Below are positions 1-11,527 of a stretch of DNA of 64,000 bases, piece by piece. Position 1 is the stretch's first letter, and every line of letters begins with the position of its first letter. Origin of the DNA: Papio anubis (taxonomy: Eukaryota > Chordata > Mammalia > Primates > Cercopithecidae); contig NC_044977.1 of assembly GCF_008728515.1 (NCBI RefSeq), forward strand, positions 1 to 64,000, read 5' to 3'. Below the pieces are notes generated by a model, which was not told the origin of the DNA, ran no database searches, and worked only from the letters and a program-made list of their open reading frames with translations. Made by a program: the position numbers and the translations under genes.

Positions 1-486
1 TTCCCTTTAGTATATTATATAAAGGCTTGGCTACATGTCCAAATCTGGGCACCCATAATCAGCAGTACCCAGCTATCTCCTAAAAAAGCCCACAGTCATT
101 TGTTGGACTGGGATCCTTGGATGACTAAAATAACTTTTTTATCTTCTAGGGATGTTGATCAGTTCTAGACGTTAAGATAGATTCCAAATATTTAAGTCTT
201 TGAGTCAAAATCTGAGCACTGTATGGTGATACCCTGTATCTGTGAGTTCCCAGGAAATTTACCAACTTAACAGTGTTATAATGTGAGTCTTACTTAGTTG
301 GGCTAGCAATGAGCAAGTCACCTACATACTAATAATTGTGTCTCTTTCCAACTGTAGATCTCTTAAGTCCTTAGCTAGAGCATTTTCAAATAAGTGGGGG
401 CTATCCCAGAACCCTTCAGAGATGACTGTCCAGGTTAATTTTGAGGCTGAATGCGTATCTGGATGAGTCATTCAAAGGCAAACATA

Positions 487-675
487 TTATGAATCTGGAT
501 GCATTGAGAGGCAGAAAAATGTGTCTTTCAGACTTAAGAGTGTAAACCAGCTTGCATCCCCAGGGACTTGGTAAGTACTGGGGACAATGAGGTGTATGGA
601 GACAACTGCATTTATTAATGCTCTAAGGTTTCTGACAAATCTGTACTTGCCATTAGGTTTTTCATCTGGTAACAT
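487..675 (-). pseudogene. ERV reverse transcriptase fragment
   Basis: A 62-residue frame contains the retroviral RT motif PNGKYRFV followed by a basic LRA/IN segment, then a proline-rich WFT-LKD-FF-HPDS stretch. This is the N-terminal palm region of gammaretrovirus-like RT, around the first catalytic Asp (the D of LKD). The frame covers only a small part of RT, and the later catalytic motif is not seen, so it cannot encode an active enzyme. It lies just 3' (minus strand) of an RNase H fragment, the reverse of normal pol order. Confidence 0.75.
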
Positions 676-872
676 GTGAGTATTGTAAGGAGACTCTCAT
701 GGCCTTAGTAACTCACACAGCAAGAATTTGGAAGCGGCCAAAATGTCAGTATTGTAAGGAGACTCTCATGGCCTTAGTAACTCATGCCATTAGGCTTTTC
801 ATCTGGTGACGTGCAAGTATTGTAAGGAGACTCTCATGGCCTTGGTAACTCATAGGCAAGAATTTGGGAACA
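649..872. repeat. Local triplication in the ERV (37-bp core, two copies of a longer unit)
   Basis: A 37-bp core containing gtaaggagactctcatggcc occurs at 679-715, 748-784 and 816-852. The first and third copies also share about 30 bp of left flank (gccattagg/gcttttcatctggt) and right flank (caagaatttgg), giving a period near 137 bp. The middle copy has only the core and part of the right side. This looks like local tandem duplication within the ERV pol region. Confidence 0.85.
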
Positions 873-1160
873 AGGGGTTGAATTTCCCCTCATGCTTCTC
901 GCCCTAAAATGTATTGTCAAGAAGTTAAAGGTAAAGTATTTAACTTTCAAATCCTTTCCCAACTGCAGGGGCCTAGTAAGTTCGATTAACTCAGCTTTTT
1001 GAGCTGAGGTAGAGGCCAGCAAGGCTTGTGCCTCGATTCTCTTGTGCTGACTGATAATAGCATATCTAGCCCTCCTGTTTTCCTGATGCATAAAACAACT
1101 TGCCTCCGTTAACCACTCTTCCTTGGGATGGTCAAGGGATTCATCTCTCTTAAGTCTGGC
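834..1160 (-). pseudogene. ERV RNase H fragment
   Basis: The minus-strand frame contains an RNase H-like block: a GYAI-like segment (here RYAIISQH), then an EAQAL stretch followed by TSAQKAELI and a LTR-LQLGK segment, matching the conserved core of retroviral RNase H in which the E of KAEL is catalytic. The sequence just upstream still resembles the start of the domain. The distal TDS-type motif is degraded (YFTFNFLTI). It is a relic with no intact pol context and is followed on the minus strand by RT, not by integrase. Confidence 0.65.
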
Positions 1161-1189
1161 CTCCTAAATAAATTTGTTTCGTAACCTGT

Positions 1190-1355
1190 GATGTGCTTTG
1201 GCTGTGTCCACAGTCAAATCTTATCTTGAATTGTAGCTCCCATCATTCCCATATATCGTCGGAGGGACCCAGTGGGAGGTAATCGAATCGGGGGATGGGT
1301 CTTTCCCATGCTGTTCTTGTGACTGTGAATAAGCCTCATGGGATCTGATGGTTTG
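1190..1355 (+). mobile_element. MaLR LTR (THE1/MST-type), 5' part only
   Basis: Starts tgatgtgctttggctgtgtc and continues through ttgaattgtagctcccat, gggaggtaat and gatctgatggttt, which is the start of THE1/MST LTRs. The 3' half is absent; the match fades near 1,355. It sits directly against the RNase H relic, suggesting insertion into the older ERV. Confidence 0.8.
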
Positions 1356-4219
1356 TTTATTTTTGAGACATAAAAAATAAATCCTCGAGGGTGAGTGGGA
1401 GACAGGCCTGCTAGATTTGAATGGGGAGGGTTTAGGCAAGGTTTCCTAGAGCCTGTGGCCTAAACCTCAAGATTTATTTGTGAACACCCTCAGGTGGTAA
1501 ATGTGACAGCCCATTCTTAACTTTTTTCCCTGAGGGGCCGGTGGAAACAAAAAAGCAACACTTTCTATGCTTCTATGATCTGTGAGGCACCAGCACTTGG
1601 TCTGAGCCAATAAACCTCTCCCTCAGTGTAAGAGGTCAGGCATCCAGACAGTACTCAAAAAGGCAGGTGAGGAAACCCAGGAGCCCCTGGAAGGCAACTT
1701 AGAAGATATGAAAGTAGTGTTTTGGGGTTTGGCCATCAAGTGAGAAGACAGGAGCTCCCTTGTATTGAATCACACACAGGACAGAGTCATCTTAGTTCTA
1801 CACCTAATAAGAGGCTAATGCCCTACCCGCCACTCTGGCATCACCTGAGGCCTCCATCTCGATAGCTACTATCCCAGTGAGCGGGACAGGGAAGTATCAG
1901 GCCCCACCTTCTGGAGCGCCCTCTGGGTTTCTGATGATGGCTCCTCTTTAAGCAGTGCATTTCCCATGTGTAGTACGACCTTCTTACAGGAAGGTACATT
2001 GTTGATATCCAAGGCCAAGTGGCCCAGAGGCACTTGACTGGGACTTTTACCTTTCTCACTCTCTGCAAGGGCTGCTAAGGGGCCGCCTGAAATGGTGGAG
2101 AGCATACAGCCGCAGCTATTGGGCCCCTCTTGGGAGATTTGTTTATTTATGTTTTCTCTGCCCTATTCCTAGATGGAAAAACTGCAGAATCCAAGTTCAA
2201 AATCTGATCCACGGGAGTCTGGAAGCCTAAGGCTGCTTTTTGGGGTGGGCTTCCTGTAGAGCATCAGAAGCAGACTGGGCCCTAAAATAAACTCCTAGCA
2301 ATGCTCTGTCCCTTCTGACAGTGTTAGTGTATTCCCTCAAAGTCTAAATTATCCACCTCGGAATAAGGCTAGCTTCATCTTTCCCTGAGTAATTTTCCAG
2401 ACTTCGTGTAAAAAATCAAAAGCTTCTATCACACTTTTATTCCTTCAAGGAGCCAAATGATCATGCAATTTTTCTCTCTATATCTCACTTTCCGACCTAC
2501 TTTTTCTAGATTCTTCTAGTTCCTTTTGTCTCTAGTCAGGCACTGCTGTGCCTCCTACTTGATAGGGTCAGTGTCCCTGGTTGGCTGCCACCCTGTTAAG
2601 TATGTGCACTAACCACTTCTGTAAATACCAGTTTTCACTCATGCAGCAGTGCGGAGCATAAATATACACAAATCTGCCTGGTCAGATCATACACTCAAGG
2701 CCAGCCCTCTCAAATTCTAGTTCATGAATTTTCCTGGAACCTCTGAAAGCTGTTTTAGTGTTTGGCTGCGCTAACTCAGATATAGAAAAGCAGTCCATAT
2801 ACTCTATATAGTGTTCCTATTATCATCTGTCACTTCCAGAGAGGGCAAACATCTAACTTCTAAGCTAGCTGATAAGAGGCCCCTGGGCCGTGATGTTGTT
2901 CCCGGGCAGGGTGGAAGCTCAGGTGTTTTGAGAGTGGGGTATGTGTGTGGCTGACAGGAATTCAAGGCAGGAGAAGATGATGCCCACACTAGATAACTCT
3001 GGAAAAACTAGAAGAAATTAATAACATGCTGCAATCTCACCAGAACTGGAAGCTGAGTCTGTGTTCTTATGGGTACTCGGACTGGCAGGAGTAGCTCCTT
3101 GAAGCCCAAGCTAAGCAGTGCCTAATATTAAGAGGCACTTGCATTAGAAGGGTAATCAATTATGTGCCATCCCTATTTTGTCTTTTCCTCCATCAAATAT
3201 ATAGAAGCCCATTTTAACTTTTTATCCTGACCAAGTATCAGAGAGGCCTGTATGTAAAGTATTTCCTCCCATTTAGTTTCTTAGTTTCTCTTCTATAAAA
3301 CAAATTAACTGCAAAAAAGGGGAGGGGGAATGGGAAGGCTGTAACTTGTATGTTGTAATGTATTAGTCCATTTTCACACTGCTACGACAAAACTCTCTCA
3401 GGAAAAAAGTGACGTGCTGGGTTTAGAAAGAAGGGTCCAGCTGCCCTATACCAGCTCATCAAAGATGACCTTATGGTTAAGAAATGAGAGAAAAGTGTTA
3501 AGAAAAAGTCTCATGTTCTTCATCTTGAGGCCAATAATTTGCAGGGGATTGTCATAAAAGAGGCTGTCACTAAACAGGCAGATCTGATCCTATCATGTAG
3601 GGCTGTGAAATGCCACATTTCAACTTCTAGTCATAATGATGGAGAGGTTATTGCTGATTTTTCCTGATAATTAAGGTACAAAAATACTAGGTTCCAAGAC
3701 ATCTCTTTTTTCAGTGTCACTTGGACCAGTGGCAAATTAAATAAGCAATCAGCTAAAAGACAGAGGATTGCTGAGGAAAGTAAAAGCTTAACTGTTTGGG
3801 GCCTCTTTCCTGGGGCAGCATATAGGCTACCACAAAACAGAAGTGGTGAGCATAAAGTTGACAAGATGCAGAGCACTCAGGTGAGGGACAGAGAGCACAA
3901 GGTGGACAGTCCAAAAAGAGAAAGTGGCAAACATCTTGTTTAGCCAAACCCATTCTTCTCAATAAACCCCAGAGCATCTAACCTTGTGGGCTTGGCCTCT
4001 AATCTGAGGATGACACTCCCAGCTCTCTAACGTTTTGGGCTGAGTCTCTCACCCTAACATTATACCCTACAGTCTCTCACTGAAGTAATAGTGGATAATC
4101 GTTCTTGCCCACCTGAATGGCTTCACGACTCCAAAAGACAGCCCATTTGCCAGCCGATTGATTCTGTGTGGATTGTTTTCCTTGGAGTGGGGGTCTTTTC
4201 TTGGTGTCCCTTCATGGTG
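1356..4219. other. Unassigned sequence, presumed ERV internal region
   Basis: Lies between the MaLR LTR fragment and the probable ERV LTR. Minus-strand frames of 60-80 codons exist but show no domain I recognise. A 25-bp match to the end of a MaLR LTR at 3,359 is too short to call. By position this should be gag/leader of the ERV, but that is inference only. Confidence 0.3.
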
Positions 4220-4793
4220 TTGCTGAAAGATGTTGCTAGAAAAAGGGTCCTGATACAGACCACAAAGTAGGATTCTTAGATCTTGTGCAGGAAAAAATTT
4301 CAGGTGAGTCAGAGAGCACAGTGAAGGAAGCAAGTTTATTAGAAATTACTCAATTACAGAGTTGGGCACCCTCAGAAAACAAGAGCAGGAATGCATTATC
4401 TTTTGTTAGTATCTCTACTTATAAGTAACTATAAAGAGAAAGAGCTATAATTAAAAGTGGAAGGTGCAGAGGTACTCACTAAAATCAGGGGCTATTCATT
4501 TTAACAATGACCATTAACCCGTTGATCTAAGTTAGCTCATTAATATTATCTTTAAGAAAAAATGCTGCACTCCTAGGACATTTATACATTTTTCAAGCTT
4601 GGTGGAAAATGCCTTGTATGGCCATAAATATTCTGCAATTGTAATTTGTGACTAGCTAAAAATGTGGCTATTTTCAGACCATAAGTATTAACTTTCTAGA
4701 TGCCTTGTGAGTACCTAGCTACTCATATTAAGATAGAATATTCTAGTCATGTTTCTTAAACTAGAAGCTTGGTAACCATGAGTTCCTCTAACA
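4220..4793 (-). mobile_element. Probable ERV LTR
   Basis: On the minus strand the block starts TGTTAGAGGAACTC at 4,793 and runs to about 4,220-4,231, where the strand reads ...TCTAGCAACA. Near the 3' part is a ctaataaac polyadenylation-like signal followed by a ttgcttcc stretch and a ggtctg-tcaggaccc segment typical of R/U5 in class-I ERV LTRs. TG...CA ends fit an LTR. I did not assign a family, and the boundaries are estimates. Confidence 0.5.
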
Positions 4794-5012
4794 CAGCAAG
4801 TCTACTCCCTCAAGGATAGAAGATATTTCTCAGCAATTTTGTCCATTTTGTTTGATGGCATTTGGTATGTTTTCCAAAATGGCAGAAAAGAGTGAAATTA
4901 GTCCTCAAAGATTTCTCAGGATTGGATATAAAGTAAACAAAATGATTATAGTTAATATGCAAGTTGATACAGTTGGATATTCAAAAGACATTTTGTTTGA
5001 AACACAATTATA

Positions 5013-5322
5013 TTTTTATTTTTATTTATTATTATTATTATTTTGAGACAGAGTTTTTCTCTGTTGCCCAGGCCGGAATGCAGTGCACCATCTCGGCTCA
5101 CTGAAACCTCCACCTCCTGGGTTCAAGTGATTATCCTGCCTCAGCCTCCTAAGTAGCTGCCATTACAGGTATGCATCACCACACCCAGCTAATTTTTGTA
5201 TCTTTAGTAGATATGGGTTTCACTCAGTGGTCCTGGTTACTCTCAAACCCCTGACAAGTGATCTGCCCACCTTTGCCTCCCAAATTGCTGGGATTACAGG
5301 CATGAGCCACTGCTCCCAGCCA
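5013..5322 (-). repeat. Alu element, antisense
   Basis: Begins with a T/A-rich tail and ttttgagacagag, and ends in ggcatgagccactg...cccagcc. Both arms are present. Many substitutions, including altered CpG sites, suggest an older subfamily. Confidence 0.93.
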
Positions 5323-5794
5323 TAATTAAGTTTTTAAATAATTCTAACTGATTTCCTGCTGTTGAGCAGGGAGCTGAGCAAATTCAACAAATCTTAGGCA
5401 TAAAGTAGGAGAAGACTGAGGACAAACCCTCTAACACATGTGATTACATTAATTGCTAAAATTGGAAACCAAATCAAATTTTGTAAAGGTTGTACTCTAG
5501 TTTCAAGATGTTTCTATCATTTTGAAATGTGGCATTATTCAGTGGAAAAGAAAATAGTGTTTATCTCCAGAGTAAAGAACAGCTCCCTGCAGGCTGATTA
5601 AGAGCCATGACTCCAGGATTAAAAATTCTTCTTTTTCCACTCTATAAACTAAAAAATTAATTTCTAAGCCCCTATTGACTAAATGGACTCCTCTTCTTGA
5701 TAAGGATATTCCAAAAGTTAACCTGAAAATCTAGTCTGCCATGGGTCAAAACATGCCTCATTATACTTTTCCCCCCACTCTTGGTTTCCAATGG
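5323..5794. other. Unassigned sequence
   Basis: AT-rich, no recognised repeat or coding signal. Confidence 0.4.
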
Positions 5795-6617
5795 GCACTT
5801 TTTATTTTATTTTATTGTAAGTACATAGTTGGTGTATATATTTATGCGGATATATGACATACTTTGATACAGGCATGCAGTGAGTAATACATAATAAAAA
5901 ATAGGGTATCCATCCCCTTAAGCACTTATAGCTTGTGTTATAAACAATTCAATTATACTCTGGTTTTATAAAATGTACAGTTACATTATTTTTGACTATA
6001 ATCACCCTGTTGTGCTATCAAATACTGTCTTATTCATTCTTTCTAACAATTATTTGTACCCATTTAGCATCCCCACTATCCCCCTGTTCCCCCATTGCCC
6101 TTCCCAGCCTCTGGTAACCACCCTTATACTCTCTATCTCTATGACATCAATTGTTTCAAATTTTAGCACCCACAAATAAGTGAGATGTGACATTTGTCTT
6201 TCTGTGCCCGACTTATTTCACTTAACATAAAGACTTTCAGTTCCATTTATGTTATTGCAAATGACAGACTCTCATTCTTTCTTATAGCTGAATAGTACTC
6301 CATTGTGTATATGTACCACATTTTCTCTATCAATAGTCATCTATTGATGGACATTTAGGTCTCTTTCAGATCTTGGCTATTACCAGCATTTGTTTCTGAC
6401 GGACTTCTGGATAAAAGCCCCCTTAACTGGGGTGAAATGATATCTCATTTTGAGTTTGATTTGCCTTTCTATGATGATCAGTAATGTGGAGCACTTTTTC
6501 ATTTGCCTGCTTGCCCTTTATATGTCTTCTTTTCATAAATGTCTATTTAAATTTTTTGTTCACTCTTTAATTAGATTACTATATTTTTTCTATATTTGTT
6601 GAACTCAATATATTGTA
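5795..6617 (-). mobile_element. L1 3' part (old L1M-like), antisense
   Basis: Antisense L1 3' UTR followed by the ORF2 C-terminal region: the string ctgaatagtactccattgtg and the gatggacattta block are the reverse of the L1 ORF2 end. Heavily diverged. It stops exactly where the MaLR element begins, and an old antisense L1 resumes beyond that element at 10,846, so the two may be parts of one L1 with an internal deletion of roughly 1 kb. Confidence 0.85.
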
Positions 6618-8127
6618 GTGTATTAGTCTGTTTCTGCACTGCTATAAAAAAGGAGGCTAAAAGATGAAAGCCTAAAAGAAAGGGGCCACAGGACCCATGC
6701 AAGTCTGAAGTCCAGAAGGGGAGCTGTTGAATTGTAAGGCTCCAAAATAATTATTTTTGACTCTATGTCCCATTTCCAGGGCACACAAATGCCTTGGGAA
6801 GTTTTGACCTTGTGGCTTGACATGGTTCAGCCCCCACAGCTGCTCTCATGGGCTGGTATTTTGTGTCTGTGGCTTTTCCAAGTGCAAGGTGCAAGCTGTA
6901 GCTAGATCTATCACTCTGGGGTCTGGAGGACAGTGATCCTCTCCTCACAGATCTACTAGGCCATGCCCCAGTGGGGAGCCTGCATGGGGACTGTAACCCC
7001 ACATTTCTTCTCTGCCTTGTTTTAGTAGAGGTTCTCCATGAGGGCTCCACCCCTGCAACATGCTTCTTCCTGCACACCCTGGCTTTTTCATACATCCTTT
7101 GAAATAAAGGTGGAGGCTACCACGTCTCAACTTTTGCATTTTGTACACCCACAGGCCTAACACCACATGAAAGCTACCAAAGCTTATGACTTGCTCCCTC
7201 TGAAGCAGTGACTATAGTTGTAATTGGGCCAATTTGAACTACACCTGGAGCTGAAGCAGTGGCCAGGATGCAGGGAGCCATATTCTGAGGCTACCCAAGG
7301 CAGCAGGTCCTGGGTCTAATCCCAGAAACTATTCTCTTCTTTTAGGCTTCAGGGCTTGTGATGGAGGGCTGCCTTTTAGATTTCTAAAATGCCTTCAATT
7401 CCTCTTTCCTATTGTCTTGGCTATCAACACTTGCTTTTTTTTTTTAGTTCATACAAGTATCTCTAACAAGTGGTTGCTCCACAGCCTGCTTGAGTTCCTC
7501 TTTCATAAAAGCTTTTTATTTTTCTGCCACATGATTAGGCTGCAAAGCTCTCAAGCTTTTACACTGTGCTTCCCTCATAAGTGTAAGTTACAACTTACTT
7601 TTTTTTTTTTTTTTTTGCTCCCACATGTGAGCTTAGGTTGTTAGAAGCAGCCAGGCCACATCTTGAATGCTTTGCTGCCTAGACATTTTTTCCAACAGCA
7701 ACCCGAAATCATCACTTTCAAATTCAAACTTCTATATATCCCTAGGGCACGACGAATTCAGCCAACCACTTTGCTAAGTGGTTGACCTTTGCAAAGGTCA
7801 AAGCAACATGCATGACCTTTGCTTCAGTCCTAATAAGTTTCTAATTTTCATCTTAGACCTCCTCAGCCCAGCCTTCACTGTCCAGATCACTATCAGCACT
7901 TTTGTCACAGCCATTCAACCAGTCTCTAAGAACATCTCAACTTTCCCTCATTTTTCTATCTTCTTCTGAGTCCTACAAACTCTTCCAATCTCCGCCTGTT
8001 TACCCAATTACAAAGCTGATTCCACATTTCAGGTATTCTTACAACAATTTTCCACTCCTTGGTGCCAGTTTTCTGTATTAATCTATTTTTGCATCACTAT
8101 AAATACCTGAGACTGGATAATTTATTT
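6618..8127 (-). mobile_element. MaLR retrotransposon (MST/THE1-type): internal region with LTR ends
   Basis: 6,618-6,645 is the reverse of a MaLR LTR 3' end (tgtattagtctgtttctgc). It is followed by antisense MaLR internal sequence with the characteristic ctctcatgggctggtatt, tctggggtctggaggac and gaggttctccatgagggctc blocks. At 8,073 a second LTR end begins (tgtattaatctatttttgc ... gagactggataattt). The left LTR is almost wholly deleted; the right one is split by an L1 and resumes at 10,470. MaLR internals do not encode a functional polymerase; frames here are non-coding. Confidence 0.85.
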
Positions 8128-8553
8128 ATTTATTTATTTATTTTTAAATTATTTTTTATTATTATACTTTAAGTTCTAGGGTACATGTGCATAACGTGCA
8201 GGTTTGTTACATATGTACACTTGTGCCCTGTTGCTGTGCTGCACCCATGAACTCGTCAGCACCCATCAACTCGTCATTTACATCAGGTATAACTCCCAAT
8301 GCAATCCCTCCCCTCTCCCCCCTCCCCATGATAGGCCCCGGTGTGTGATGTTCCCCTTCCCGAGTCCAAGTGATCTCATTGTTCAGTTCCCACCTATGAG
8401 TGAGAACATGTGGTGTTTGGTTTTCTGTTCTTGTGATAGTTTGCTAAGAATGATGGTTTCCAGCTACATCCATGTCCCTACAAAGGACACAAACTCATCC
8501 TTTTTTATGGCTGCACAGTATTCCATGGTGTATATGTGCCACATTTTCTTAAT

Positions 8554-10008
8554 TCAGTCTGTCATTGATGGACATTTGGGTTGATTCCAAGTCTTTGCTA
8601 TTGTGAATAGTGCCACAATAAACATACGTGTGCATGTGTCTTTATAGCAGCATAATTTATAATCCTTTGGGTATATACCCAGTAATGGGATGGCTGGGTC
8701 ATATGGTACTAATAGTTCTAGATCCTTGAGGAATCGCCATACTGTTTTCCATAATGGTTGAACTAGTTTACAATCCCACCAACAGTGTAAAAGTGTTCCT
8801 ATTTCTCCACATCCTCTCCAGCACCTGTTGTTTCCTGACTTTTTAATGATCACCATTCTAACTGGTGTGAGATGGTATCTCATTGTGGTTTTGATTTGCA
8901 TTTCTCTGATGGCCAGTGATGATGAGCATTTTTTCATGTGTCTGTTGGCTGTATGAATGTCTTCTTTTGAGAAATGTCTGTTCATATCCTTTGCCCACTT
9001 TTTGATGGGGTTGTTTGTTTTTTTCTTGTAAATTTGTTTGAGTTCTTTGTAGGTTCTGGATATTAGCCCTTTGTCAGATGAGTAGATTGCAAAAATTTTC
9101 TCCCATTCTGTAGGTTGCCTGTTCACTCTGATGGTAGTTTCTTTTGCTGTGCAGAAGCTCTTTAGTTTAATGAGATCCCATTTGTCAATTTTGGCTTTTG
9201 CTGCCGTTGCTTTTGGTGTTTTAGACATGAAGTCTTTGCCCATGCCTATGTCCTGAATGGTACTACCTAGGTTTTCCTCTAGGGTTTTTATGGTATTAGG
9301 TCTAACATTTAAGTCTTTAATCCATCTTGAATTAATTTTCGTATAAGGAGTAAGGAAAGGATCCAGTTTCAGCTTTCTACTCATGGCTAGCCAATTTTCC
9401 CAGCACCATTTATTAAATAGGGAATCCTTTCCCCATTTCTTGTTTCTCTCAGGTTTGTCAAAGATCAGATGGCTGTAGATGTGTGGTATTATTTCTGAGG
9501 ACTCTGTTCTGTTCCATTGGTCTATATCTCTGTTTTGATACCAGTACCATGCTGTTTTGGTTACTGTAGCCTTGTAGTATAGTTTGAAGTCAGGTAGCGT
9601 GATGCCTCCAGCTTTGTTCTTTTGACTTAGGATTGTCTTGGCGATGAGGGCTCTTTTTTGGTTCCATATGAACTTTAAAGCAGTTTTTTCCAATTCTGTG
9701 AAGAAACTCGTTGGTAGCTTGATGGGGATGGCATTGAATCTATAAATAACCTTGGGCAGTATGGCCATTTTCACGATATTGATTCTTCCTATCCATGAGC
9801 ATGGTATGTTCTTCCATTTGTTTGTGTCCTCTTTTATTTCACTGAGCAGTGGTTTGTAGTTCTCCTTGAAGAGGTCATTTACATCCCTTGTAAGTTGGAT
9901 TCCTAGGTATTTGATTCTCTTTGAAGCAATTGTGAATGGAAGTTCATTCATGATTTGGCTCTCTGTTTGTCTATTACTGGTGTATAAGAATGCTTGAGAT
10001 TTTTGCAC
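8554..10008 (-). pseudogene. L1 ORF2 C-terminal fragment (thumb and cysteine-rich domain)
   Basis: An open frame of 484 codons covers the L1 ORF2 region after the catalytic RT core. Visible landmarks are RIKYLGIQLTR, FIWNQKRALIAK, GGITLPDFKLYY and the distal Cys/His-containing segment CWRGCGEIGTLLHCWWDC. The end is close to the normal L1 ORF2 terminus region. The frame is separated from the RT core by one extra base near 10,025 (a tcatgg in place of the usual tcagg context), so the two parts are in different frames. There is no promoter or N-terminus. Confidence 0.9.
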
Positions 10009-10009
10009 A

Positions 10010-10429
10010 TTAATTTTGTATCCATGAGACTTTGCTGAAGTTGCTTATCAGCTTAAGGAGATTTTGGGCTGAGACAATGGGATTTTCTAAATATACAATC
10101 ATGTCATCTGCAAAGAGAGACAATTTGACTTCTTCTTTTCCTAACTGAATACCCTTGATTTCTTTCTCTTGCCTGATTGCCCTAGCCAGAACTTCCAACA
10201 CTATGTTGAATAGGAGTGGTGAGAGAGGGCATCCCTGTCTTGTGCCAGTTTTCAAAGGGAATTTTTCCAGTTTTTGCCCATTCAGTATGATATTGGCTGT
10301 GGGTTTGTCATAAATAGCTCTTATTATTTTGAGGTACGTTCCATCAATACCGAATTTATTGAGGGTTTTTAGCATGAAGGGCTGTTGAATTTTGTCAAAA
10401 GCCTTTTCTGCATCTATTGAGACAATCAT
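10010..10429 (-). pseudogene. L1 ORF2 reverse transcriptase core fragment
   Basis: 139 codons of the L1 RT palm: SIDAEKAFDKIQ (first catalytic Asp), GTRQGCPLSPLLFNI, and the FADDMIVYLENP block containing the FADD catalytic pair. The frame then runs into a stop after a one-base insertion near 10,025. The upstream fingers, the endonuclease and ORF1 are missing because the element is 5' truncated at about 10,469. Confidence 0.93.
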
Positions 10430-10469
10430 GTGGTTCTTGTCTTTGGTTCTGTTTATATGCTGGATTATG

Positions 10470-10845
10470 TAATTTATTTTTTAAAATGGAGGTTTAAGTG
10501 GTTCATTCTACAGGCTGTAGAGAAGACATAGCACTGGCATACACTTCTGGGAAGGCCTCTGGAAGTTTAAAGTCATGGCAGAAGTTGAAGCAGAATCTTG
10601 CACATCACAGGGCAAAAAGCAGGAGCAACAAACAGAGGGGTGAATTATTACACACTTTTAAATAACCAGATCTTATGAGAACTCACTCACTCTTATGAGG
10701 ATAGTACCAAATGGGATGGTGCTAAGCCATTTATGAGTAATCCACCCCGATGGTTAAATCACCTTTCACCAGGCCCATCTCCAACATCGAGAATAACATT
10801 TAAATACGAGATTTGGGAGTGGACACACATTCAAACTCTTTCAGA
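10470..10845 (-). mobile_element. MaLR LTR, remainder after L1 insertion
   Basis: Continues the LTR begun at 8,073: antisense strings cacaggctgta-like, tcatggcagaag, ccagatcttatgagaactca, caggcccatctccaaca and gagatttggg-gtggacaca identify the body and 5' end of a MaLR LTR. It ends at about 10,843 against old L1 sequence. Confidence 0.85.
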
Positions 10846-11218
10846 GGAGTCTTTATGTTTTTTCAAATACAAGATTATATCATAAGCAAAAAAGATAATT
10901 TGACTTGTTTTCCAATTGGGATGCTTTTTACTACTTTCTCTTGTCTGATTGCTCCAGATAGGACTTTCAGAATTATGTTGAATAACAGTGGTAAGAGTGG
11001 ATATTTTTGTCATCTTCCAGATTTTAGAGGAAAGGCTTTTAGTTTTCCGTCCCCCTTAGTATGATACTAGCTGTGGGTCTGTCATATATAACTTTTATTA
11101 TGTTGAAGTATCCTCCCTTACCCAGTTTTCAAAGGGTTTTTTGTTATTAAAAATATTAAATTTTATCAACTTTTTAAAGCATAATTGAAATAATTATATG
11201 GATTTTGTCCTTCATTCT

Positions 11219-11527
11219 TTTTTGTTTGTTTGTTTGTTTTTTCTTTTGATGAAATCTGCCTCTGTCACACAGGCTGGAGTGCAATGGCATGATCTTGGCT
11301 CACTGCAACCTCTGCTTCTCAGGTTCAAGTGATTCTCCTGCCTCAGCCTCCCAAGTAGCTGGGATTACATGTGCCCACCATGGTGCCTGGCTAATTTTTG
11401 CCTTTTTAGTAGAGATGGGGTTTCACCATGTTGGCCAGGCTTATTTCTAACTCCTGACCTCAGGTGATTCACCCACCTCGGCTTCCCAAAGTGCTGGGAT
11501 TATAGGCGTGAGCCACTGAGCCCAGCC
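11219..11527 (-). repeat. Alu element, antisense, inside L1
   Basis: (TTTG)n-containing tail, gatgaaatctgcctctgtc, both arms, ending ggcgtgagccactgagcccagcc. A target-site duplication ccttcattct is visible at 11,209-11,218 and 11,528-11,537, which shows it inserted into the L1. Confidence 0.95.

Larger units (their letters stand above)
1..4793 (-). mobile_element. Degenerate class-I-type endogenous retrovirus, internal region plus LTR
   Basis: Minus-strand frames at the left edge resemble retroviral RNase H and reverse transcriptase, and a plausible LTR lies at the right end, so the element reads right to left. The middle (about 1.4-4.2 kb) has no convincing domain; by position it should be gag and leader, but I could not recognise motifs and it is full of stops. 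The left end runs off the window, so the 3' part of the element is not visible. A MaLR LTR fragment interrupts it at 1,190. The family was not determined. The existence of ERV coding remnants is well supported; the outer limits are approximate. Confidence 0.6.
8128..10469 (-). mobile_element. L1PA-like LINE-1, 5' truncated, antisense
   Basis: Carries a primate-specific L1 3' end (ttctagggtacatgtgc), a T-rich tail at its left, then about 2 kb of well preserved ORF2. It is truncated inside the RT domain. A short duplication, taatttattt, flanks it (8,118-8,127 and 10,470-10,479), and MaLR LTR sequence continues on both sides, so it is a clean insertion. It is the least diverged L1 in the window. 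No ORF1, no 5' UTR, so not mobile by itself. Confidence 0.95.

Noticed and set aside
3359..3390. Short match to the reverse of a MaLR LTR end
   Set aside because: About 25 bp only; flanking sequence does not continue the LTR.
8204..8584. 126-codon plus-strand frame
   Set aside because: Antisense shadow of the L1PA 3' end.
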